From Actinomycetes bacterium (GTDB taxonomy: Bacteria; Actinomycetota; Acidimicrobiia; Acidimicrobiales; RAAP-2): DNA of 15,069 bases. Of the stretch, positions 1 through 5,280 are shown piece by piece (within the stretch, counting starts at the first letter, position 1; every line of letters begins with the position of its first letter). The notes under the pieces are model-generated. The model was given only the letters and a program-made list of their open reading frames with translations. It was not told where the DNA came from and did not search any database. The position numbers and the translations under genes are program-made. The stretch covers positions 1-15,069 of the forward strand of contig JAJYYT010000013.1 of the NCBI GenBank assembly GCA_021800645.1, in the 5' to 3' direction.

Positions 1-8
1 GAGCAGGC

Positions 9-1331
9 ATGAGCACGGCGCAGCGGGCCGCACCGAGCGACCTCTTGGGCGAGCGCGCGCCCGAGCCCGAGAGCGCGGTGCAGGCTGCGCCGCTGTCGCT
101 CACGCAGCGTTCTTCGCTCCTGATGGCGCCGCACAACCCGAGCCGAGAATTCATGAGCTGGGTGTACCAGCTCAACGGGAAGCTGGACGTGGACGCACTG
201 GTGCGGGCGGTGGACGACGTGGTCGAGGCTCACGACGTGCTGCGCGTCCGTTTCGAGCCCGGTCCCGGAGACGGCGTGGAGACTTCGACGCAGTTCGTGA
301 CGCCGTTCCGCAGCGGTGTGACGCGCGTCGTCCGACTCGACGACCGTCCGAAGCTCGAGGCGCTGGCGGCGGCGGTCGTCGCGGTCGAGGCCGAGTACCG
401 CGACCTGTCGCCGTGGGACGAGCCGCGCCTGCAGGCGACGCTGTACGTGGTCGCGCCGAAGACCCACGTGCTGTCGATGTTCGTCGCCGAGGCGCTCTGC
501 GACGGGGAGTCAGGGACGCTCGTGGCGGCCGAGCTGTCGAGGGCGTACGCGCTGCACGCCGGCAAGACGCCGCCGGACCTCCCGCTCCCGGCGCACGGGA
601 GCTACCTGCGATGGGTCCTCGAGAACCCGGTGCCGGAGCCGCTCCAGCGGCGTGCGGTCGACCACTGGCGAGCGCTGCGGGACGAGCCGGTCGCCGCCGG
701 CACGTGGCCGATGACCCTCCCAGAGCGGTCCCGCCCGCGCACCCGCTTCTTCAACGTGCCCGCAGGGCAATGGCAGCGCCTTGTCGACGTGACGCCGGGG
801 ATGGAGGCGATGCCCTTCGTGGTGGTGCTCTCCTGGCTCGAGATGTCGCTCGCGCGTGTGGCCTCGGCCGAGCGCTTCGTCGTCACGACCGCGGTCTCCA
901 ACCGGAGCCGTCCGGGCGCGAAGGGCCTCATCGGGAACTTCGTCGGCCCTGTGCGCATGGTCGCGCAGGTCGCCTGCACAGAGCCGCTGGAGGAGGTCTC
1001 GCCGAGAGTGTTGCGCGCTCTTCGCGAAGCCCTCGCCGCGAGCGTCGTCCCGGTCCCGCTCGCAGAGGCGCGCCTCCAGGCGCCGGAGCCGTTCGTGCCC
1101 CCCGACCCGACCGTGTCGTTCTTCATGTTCGACGAGCGCCAAGGTCCCGACTTCGTCGGGGTCCGCCAGCGCCGGTTCCGAGTGCACACGGGGCGCGACG
1201 TCCTGCGGGTCAACTGCACGCCGGACGAATCGGGAGGCCGGAACTTCTTCGTGATCTCCGGCTCCGCCCCAGGGGACCTCATGGACGCGCTGGTCGCGGA
1301 GCTACAGGGTCACCTCGGGGTCGCTCGATGA
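9..1331 (+). CDS. Stand-alone condensation-domain-like (CoA-dependent acyltransferase fold) protein, active-site His missing
   Basis: The 440-residue protein resembles the condensation (C) domain of nonribosomal peptide synthetases and the related PapA/WES acyltransferases. Seen: after a disordered start, residues 29-85 hold the typical N-terminal pattern (LSLTQRSSL, then DALVRAVDDVVEAHDVLRVRF), and residues about 297-317 hold an NRSRPGAKGLIGNFVGPV stretch that matches the conserved latch region of the fold. The position of the catalytic HHxxxDG motif reads AEALCDG (residues 160-166), so both histidines are absent while DG is kept. Known: the second His is required for condensation in most family members. 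Inference: a non-catalytic or divergent member, perhaps a binding or scaffold protein. No adenylation or carrier domain is attached and no NRPS gene lies nearby. The ATG at 9 is preceded by GAGCAGG, a weak ribosome site at the window edge. Family call is good; function is unknown. Confidence 0.75.
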   Translation: MSTAQRAAPSDLLGERAPEPESAVQAAPLSLTQRSSLLMAPHNPSREFMSWVYQLNGKLDVDALVRAVDDVVEAHDVLRVRFEPGPGDGVETSTQFVTPFRSGVTRVVRLDDRPKLEALAAAVVAVEAEYRDLSPWDEPRLQATLYVVAPKTHVLSMFVAEALCDGESGTLVAAELSRAYALHAGKTPPDLPLPAHGSYLRWVLENPVPEPLQRRAVDHWRALRDEPVAAGTWPMTLPERSRPRTRFFNVPAGQWQRLVDVTPGMEAMPFVVVLSWLEMSLARVASAERFVVTTAVSNRSRPGAKGLIGNFVGPVRMVAQVACTEPLEEVSPRVLRALREALAASVVPVPLAEARLQAPEPFVPPDPTVSFFMFDERQGPDFVGVRQRRFRVHTGRDVLRVNCTPDESGGRNFFVISGSAPGDLMDALVAELQGHLGVAR

Positions 1332-1385
1332 GCGGGGCCGGATCGGTCGAGTCGGGTCATTTTGGACCGTTGGGAGGAGCGGAGC

Positions 1386-1748
1386 GTGGCGAAGAACGTG
1401 CTCGGAGGGGAGCTGGAGCCCTGCAGCACCGATCCGATGACCGGCTTCTACCGTGACGGGTGCTGCAACACGGGCGTGGGGGACCTCGGCGTCCACACCG
1501 TGTGCGCGCGGGTGACGGCGGAGTTCCTCGAGTTCTCGAAGTCTCGCGGCAACGATCTCTCGACGCCTCGCCCAGGGTTCCCCGGCCTCCGGGCCGGGGA
1601 CCGGTGGTGCCTGTGCGCGCCGCGTTGGCAGGAGGCGCTGGAGGCAGGGGTGGCGCCCGAGGTCGTGCTCGAGGCGACGCATGCCGCCACCCTCGAGTGG
1701 GTCAGCCTCGAAGACCTCTGCCGGCACGCCGTCGATCGAGAGGGCTGA
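1386..1748 (+). CDS. DUF2237 family protein
   Basis: A 120-residue protein of the DUF2237 family (function unknown). Seen: NVLGGELEPC near the N-terminus, then GCCNTG, DLGVHTVCARVTAEFLEFS, GNDLSTPRPGFPGL and GDRWCLCAPRWQEAL. These contain six cysteines (13, 26, 27, 40, 75, 77), which suggests a metal-binding or redox site (inference). The family is usually about 110-125 residues, so this is full length. The GTG at 1386 was chosen because GGGAGGAG sits 6 nt upstream (1372-1379); an in-frame TTG at 1362 would put that ribosome site inside the gene. It follows the condensation-like gene by 54 nt on the same strand and converges with the TetR gene. Confidence 0.85.
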   Translation: MAKNVLGGELEPCSTDPMTGFYRDGCCNTGVGDLGVHTVCARVTAEFLEFSKSRGNDLSTPRPGFPGLRAGDRWCLCAPRWQEALEAGVAPEVVLEATHAATLEWVSLEDLCRHAVDREG

Positions 1749-1780
1749 AGGCAGGGATCGTCGCCGACCGCACCGTCCCG

Positions 1781-2410
1781 TCAGAGCCGGGCCCGGAGGG
1801 CCGCGGCGGCCTCTGCGGAGCGCTCTCGTAGCGCCTTCCGCGCGTCGTCGGAAGGTCCGAGCACCCCGGCGAGGTGCTCGAAGAACAGCCCGACGATGAA
1901 CGCACGGAGGACTCGGGCGACCGCGGGTGCGCCCGGCCCGTCGCAGATGGCCGGCTCGGACTCCTCGAGCCAGCGTTCGAGGGCCTTCTGCGTCGCCTCG
2001 AAGAGCTCGACTCCGACGGCGTGAGCGGTCTGTTCTCCTCGCATGACCTCGCCGAGCATCAGGCGGATGAAGTCCTCGACCTCGAGCATCGAGCCCAGGA
2101 TGTCGTCGAGCATGTCGGCCAGCCCGTCGAAGTCGTCCCGAGCGATCGAGGCACGGCCGGTCGACGCCGCGAGGTCCTCGATGAAGCCGCGCTCTTGGAG
2201 CACCGCGACGAGGAGCTCCCGCTTGGAGGCGAAGTAGTGGTACAAGGATGCGACGTTCAGCCCGGCGGCGGCGGCGAGGTCGCGCATGCTGGTGCCGTCC
2301 ACGCCCCGCTGGGACATCAGCGCGAGGGCGGTGTCGAGGATGTGCTGGCGCTGGGAGAACCCCGCGGCTTGCTGGGCTCCGGCGGAAGATGAGGTCGTCA
2401 CGGCCTCCAT
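1781..2410 (-). CDS. TetR/AcrR family transcriptional regulator
   Basis: A 209-residue dimeric DNA-binding repressor. Seen: residues about 21-67 form the TetR helix-turn-helix domain (QRQHILDTALALM, GTSMRDLAAAAGLNVASLYHYFASKRELL), with the invariant LYHYF/KREL signature. Residues 75-209 are an all-helical ligand and dimer domain with no recognisable ligand signature. Length is typical. The ATG at 2410 gives a normal unstructured arm before the first helix. No good Shine-Dalgarno sequence is visible. Its target cannot be named: it is convergent with the DUF2237 gene, and the next gene upstream is a nucleosidase on the same strand 135 nt away. A near-palindrome at 2477-2490 could be its operator. 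Confidence 0.88.
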   Translation of the reverse strand: MEAVTTSSSAGAQQAAGFSQRQHILDTALALMSQRGVDGTSMRDLAAAAGLNVASLYHYFASKRELLVAVLQERGFIEDLAASTGRASIARDDFDGLADMLDDILGSMLEVEDFIRLMLGEVMRGEQTAHAVGVELFEATQKALERWLEESEPAICDGPGAPAVARVLRAFIVGLFFEHLAGVLGPSDDARKALRERSAEAAAALRARL

Positions 2411-2476
2411 TGTCGGGTTCGCGCGGGCTCACGTCGAGCGCGCGCCTGTTCTGGCTGGTCAGGATGCCAGGGTCAT

Positions 2477-2490
2477 CGGTCGATCGGCCG
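2477..2490. promoter_or_regulatory. Near-palindrome upstream of TetR gene, possible operator
   Basis: CGGTCGATCGGCCG is a 14-bp inverted repeat with one mismatched pair, centred about 73 nt upstream of the TetR start codon. TetR repressors often bind palindromes in their own promoter region. No -10 element is evident next to it, so the assignment is tentative. Confidence 0.22.
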
Positions 2491-2533
2491 GCTGCCTGGC
2501 TGGCCGGCTGGCCGCCTTGCTGGCCGGCGGCCT
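2485..2533. repeat. Short imperfect GC-rich repeats (GCTGGCCGGC type)
   Basis: The gap between the nucleosidase stop and the TetR start carries GCTGGCCGGC at 2499-2508 and again at 2519-2528, a one-mismatch copy GCTGGCCGCC at 2507-2516, and a more diverged GCTGCCTGGC at 2491-2500. This is low-complexity, self-complementary DNA (GGCC cores) and may form secondary structure. It may include the transcript end of the nucleosidase gene. Confidence 0.5.
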
Positions 2534-2545
2534 TGTCCTCGGAGC

Positions 2546-3307
2546 CTAGGAGCCCGGTTGCTGGTCGAGATCCACATTGCCGCGGTCATCGCGACGACGG
2601 AGGTCGCGGGTCGTCACGAGCTCGAGCTCGACCATGACCTCGCCGGTCACGGCGCGCGCCGCCCGGGCCGCGTCTCTCCCGAGCCGGACGAGGCGTCCGA
2701 GCGTACGGGGATCTGCCAACACCATGCGCACCGCCCCAGGGATGTCGGCGCGTCCGTCGGGGAGAAGGAGCGACGCGATCCGTGGCGTGAGGGTCCCCGC
2801 GACGTCGCTGATCGCACGGACGACGCCCCACGGCACGGCTCGCGCCTCGCAGACAGCGGCGATCGCTGCGGTCTCCATGTCCACCGCCGTCGCCTCCTCT
2901 GGGATCGGCGGTGTCGTGCTGTGACCAGCGGGACCTGTGCCGACCAGGGGCATGCGCTCGACGGTGGCGAGGACGCCGGTCCCGCCTCGGCCTCGGCTCG
3001 GGGTGAACACCGTGCCGGTCCGCACGTCGACCACCCTTGCCGGGCGGAGGGTGTCGCCAACGCGCAGCGAGGCGTCGAGCGCGCCTGCGACGCCGGTGAC
3101 CAAGACGCTGTCTGGGGCGACCTCCTCGAGGACGAGCGCCGTCCCGGCTCCGGCGAGAGCCGGTCCGACGCCCACCGCGCTTGCGATGACGTCCTCGCGG
3201 CCCCAAGCCGGCACTCCTCCGAGCTTCGTCGGGCGCAGGCCGAGCCGCCGGACGAGCGGCCGGAGCTCGCGGGGCATCGCGGCGAGGACGAGGGCGCGAC
3301 CGCTCAC
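2546..3307 (-). CDS. Nucleoside phosphorylase/MTA-SAH nucleosidase family enzyme
   Basis: A 253-residue PNP/UDP phosphorylase-fold protein (PF01048 type), most like 5'-methylthioadenosine/S-adenosylhomocysteine nucleosidases. Seen: LVLAAMPREL (residues 6-15, strand 1 with Glu14 at the place of the MTAN Glu12), VTGVAGALDASLRVGDTL (70-87), the ribose-site signature AVDMETAAIAAVCE (141-154, Glu145) and VVRAISDVAG (162-171, catalytic-type Asp168). Known: enzymes with these residues cleave the N-glycosidic bond of MTA, SAH or related nucleosides such as futalosine. The substrate cannot be decided here. The GTG at 3307 is chosen because strand 1 needs the residues before Met11 and an in-frame stop lies at 3338-3340. 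No Shine-Dalgarno sequence is seen; the tandem repeat array begins at the base adjoining the start codon. About 35 C-terminal residues after VMVELELV are charged and probably not part of the fold. Confidence 0.8.
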   Translation of the reverse strand: MSGRALVLAAMPRELRPLVRRLGLRPTKLGGVPAWGREDVIASAVGVGPALAGAGTALVLEEVAPDSVLVTGVAGALDASLRVGDTLRPARVVDVRTGTVFTPSRGRGGTGVLATVERMPLVGTGPAGHSTTPPIPEEATAVDMETAAIAAVCEARAVPWGVVRAISDVAGTLTPRIASLLLPDGRADIPGAVRMVLADPRTLGRLVRLGRDAARAARAVTGEVMVELELVTTRDLRRRDDRGNVDLDQQPGS

Positions 3308-3366
3308 GTCACGGTGCCCGGCGTCACGGTGCAGCCGTCACGGTGCCCGGCGTCACGGTGCCCGGC
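3308..3366. repeat. 15-bp tandem repeat array (4 units) abutting the nucleosidase start
   Basis: Four head-to-tail units read on the plus strand: GTCACGGTGCCCGGC at 3308-3322, a 14-nt variant GTCACGGTGCAGCC at 3323-3336, then exact copies at 3337-3351 and 3352-3366. The array fills nearly the whole spacer between the stop codon of the upstream 186-residue gene (3374) and the nucleosidase GTG at 3307. On the coding strand each unit reads GCCGGGCACCGTGAC. It takes the place where a ribosome site would be expected. Confidence 0.9.
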
Positions 3367-3373
3367 ACGGCTC

Positions 3374-3934
3374 CTAGTGCGATCGCGCCCACCCGTCGAC
3401 GCTCGAGAGGCGGTAATCGACGGTGTCTGCGATGTGCTGCGACCCGTCGGTCGCCTCGACGCGCAGGAAGACCCCCACGACGTAACCGCCGCCGAGCTGG
3501 ACCCTGGTGCGGTACGTGCCGGTGACCGCGGCACGCTGGGACGGTGGGACGAGGTCGCGTGCGGGCTCGACGTTCTCGAAGTAGTGGCCGCGCGGGAAGA
3601 ACGTCCGGATGGAGAGGAGCCCACGCACCGGGCCGAGCACCGCCGAGGCCTGCGGCCCTGTGAGTCGTCGGCGAGCCTCGACCTTCCCCGACGGTGCGAC
3701 GGCTTCCTCTGCGACGTGGTCGGGAGCCGTGAAGACGAATTTCACGATCGTGCCGGAGAGCTGGTTGGACGTGTAGCTGCCGGCCACCCGGGTGGCCAGG
3801 AGGGTCTCGCCCGCACCGTTGTGCACCGCGAGGTCGTAGCCTGTCGGCGCCTCGAACGCGCCGAGGACCGCACCTCCCGCCGCCAGGAGGCTCATCGCGC
3901 CGACGAGAAGGAACGCAAGGGGGAAGCGCCGCAT
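3374..3934 (-). CDS. Hypothetical membrane-anchored or secreted protein
   Basis: A 186-residue protein that I do not recognise. Seen: MRR followed by a hydrophobic segment at residues 4-27 (FPLAFLLVGAMSLLAAGGAVLGAF), an uncleaved anchor or signal peptide without an obvious lipobox. The remaining ~155 residues look like a mainly beta soluble domain outside the membrane (inference), with GYDLAVHNGAGETLLATRV, GTIVKFVFTAPDHVAEEAV and TYRTRVQLGGGYVVGVFLRV stretches and no cysteines. It lies 71 nt downstream of the glycosyltransferase and 66 nt upstream of the nucleosidase, all on the minus strand. The start is supported by TAGCCT 6 nt before the ATG (leaderless type); a GGGAGG also lies just upstream, overlapping that promoter position. 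Third-position GC and a sensible anchor support a real gene. Confidence 0.65.
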   Translation of the reverse strand: MRRFPLAFLLVGAMSLLAAGGAVLGAFEAPTGYDLAVHNGAGETLLATRVAGSYTSNQLSGTIVKFVFTAPDHVAEEAVAPSGKVEARRRLTGPQASAVLGPVRGLLSIRTFFPRGHYFENVEPARDLVPPSQRAAVTGTYRTRVQLGGGYVVGVFLRVEATDGSQHIADTVDYRLSSVDGWARSH

Positions 3935-3940
3935 CGTGCC

Positions 3941-3946
3941 AGGCTA
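3941..3946 (-). promoter_or_regulatory. Putative -10 element, leaderless start of the 186-residue gene
   Basis: On the minus strand TAGCCT is followed by 6 nt and then the ATG at 3934, the spacing expected if transcription starts at the start codon. No convincing -35 element is visible. The same hexamer precedes the oligoribonuclease gene. Confidence 0.4.
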
Positions 3947-4005
3947 CCTCCCGCGTCGATCGTGGCCAGCTGGGGCTCTGAGCACCCAGGCCGATCCAGG
4001 TCGAG

Positions 4006-5082
4006 CTAGGCTGCGGTCGCCTCTCGCAGCAGCTCGACGAACCGAGCCGTCGAGGTCTCGGCGGCGAACGTCCGCACCCTGCGCAGGCCCGCCTCGAAGA
4101 GCCGGGAGCGGAGCCCGTCGTCGGTGACGACGCGCCGGACCGCCGCCGCGAACCTGAGCGGCTCCTTCGACGCGAGCACGAGCCCGGCGTCCCCGACGGT
4201 CTCGGGCAGCGCGCCCGCGCCGTACGCGACGACCGGGACGCCGTGGCCCATCGCCTCGACGACCGGGACGCAGAACCCCTCGTGCTCCGAGGCGCAGACG
4301 AAGACGTCCGCGGCACGGTAGTACGCCTCCAGGACCGAGGGGCCGACCGATCCGGTGAGCTCGACGGCTCCGTCGAGCCCGAGATCGTGGACGAAGCCGG
4401 TGAGCGCCGGACCGTAGCGTTCGCCGAGCGGCGACCCCACGAGCCGCAGGCGGGCGCGGGCGTCGTAGACCCGCCGGTAGACGGAGAGCATCTTCACGAG
4501 ATCGTGCTGGGCTTTGTGCGGCGAGACCTTCCCGACGAAGAGGAGGTCGACGCCGCCTCGCGCCTTGTCGGCCGCGAGCCGCCTTGCCGTCGCGAGGTCC
4601 GGAGAGGGACCGGCGCGCGTCATGTCGATGAGGAGGGGCACGACCGCCGTCTTCTGGTAGCCGAGGCTTTGCAGCTCGAGCTCGTTGAAGTGCGAGTCCG
4701 CGACCGCGAGCACGGAGCGCGACGCCAATCGTTCGAGCTGGGCTCGTCCGTAGGAGGCTTCGTATGCGATCGTGGGTTCCCAGGGCGCGAGCAGACCGGC
4801 GGGCGTGATGTTGTGGTAGTTGACCAGGATCGGTGTGTCATGCGCCATGAGCACGTCGAACACCGGGCTGCCGATCGACGCCTGGTAGAGGAGGAAGCGC
4901 TCGCGTCTGCGGCGCCCGAGCATGCCAACTGGCCGGCCGACCTCGGCGACGTCCGGGGTGCAGGTTCCGTAGAAGATGTCGGACTCGATGCCTGCCGCGC
5001 GCAGCGCTCGGGTGAGGTTGACCGAGTGCACGCCGATCGCGTCGCGACTGGCGAGCGAGGGGATGACCTGGTCGACGCGCAC
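4006..5082 (-). CDS. Glycosyltransferase family 4 (GT-B fold)
   Basis: A 358-residue retaining GT-B glycosyltransferase of the GT4 type that moves a sugar from an activated donor to an acceptor at the cytoplasmic side of the membrane (family knowledge). Seen: an N-terminal acceptor domain starting MRVDQVIPSLASRDAIGVHS, the linker/donor motif FVGKVSPHK at 182-190, and the donor-site EX7E motif with Glu268 and Glu276 (EHEGFCVPVVE), followed by GVPVVAYGAGALPETVGDAG. The open frame runs back to 5295, but the extra 71 residues are not protein-like. The GTG at 5082 matches the usual family N-terminus and sits 8 nt after a TACACT hexamer. Donor and acceptor are unknown; the adjacent divergent SpoIID wall protein allows a surface-polysaccharide role but does not prove it. 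Confidence 0.87.
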   Translation of the reverse strand: MRVDQVIPSLASRDAIGVHSVNLTRALRAAGIESDIFYGTCTPDVAEVGRPVGMLGRRRRERFLLYQASIGSPVFDVLMAHDTPILVNYHNITPAGLLAPWEPTIAYEASYGRAQLERLASRSVLAVADSHFNELELQSLGYQKTAVVPLLIDMTRAGPSPDLATARRLAADKARGGVDLLFVGKVSPHKAQHDLVKMLSVYRRVYDARARLRLVGSPLGERYGPALTGFVHDLGLDGAVELTGSVGPSVLEAYYRAADVFVCASEHEGFCVPVVEAMGHGVPVVAYGAGALPETVGDAGLVLASKEPLRFAAAVRRVVTDDGLRSRLFEAGLRRVRTFAAETSTARFVELLREATAA

Positions 5083-5090
5083 GGGGCGTG

Positions 5091-5096
5091 AGTGTA
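5091..5096 (-). promoter_or_regulatory. Putative -10 element of the glycosyltransferase (leaderless)
   Basis: TACACT on the minus strand, 8 nt before the GTG start at 5082; no Shine-Dalgarno sequence precedes the GTG. No clear -35 hexamer is seen at the usual distance. Confidence 0.42.
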
Positions 5097-5191
5097 GGCA
5101 CGGCTCTCGCCAGAGGACGCGAGCGACGGGTCGCGGCGCACCCCTGCACGTGGGTAAGAGCGCAATTCCCGCCGCCCTTCGCGCCGAGCGG

Positions 5192-5197
5192 TACCAT
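5192..5197 (+). promoter_or_regulatory. Putative -10 element of the SpoIID-domain gene
   Basis: TACCAT lies within GCGGTACCATC at 5188-5198, an 11-mer also found exactly at the dUTPase promoter. Transcription would start near 5203-5206, at the beginning of the signal-peptide-coding stretch. No -35 element is evident. Confidence 0.45.
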
Positions 5198-5280
5198 CGC
5201 GCATCGCACGCACGCTCGGCCTGGCGCCCGTTCACCGCACCGCCGTCGTCGCCGGCGCCGCACTGTGCGCGCTGCTCCCC

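Noticed and set aside
3324..3368. Short leader peptide (GTG 3368, 14 codons) before the nucleosidase
   Set aside because: AGGAG lies only about 2 nt before the GTG, the peptide is simply the translated repeat (PGTVT), and it is not in frame with the nucleosidase. Not enough support.
2558..4009. 483-residue plus-strand frame antisense to the nucleosidase and the 186-residue gene
   Set aside because: It crosses the intergenic repeats and is antisense to a clear enzyme family gene; composition is that of a shadow frame.
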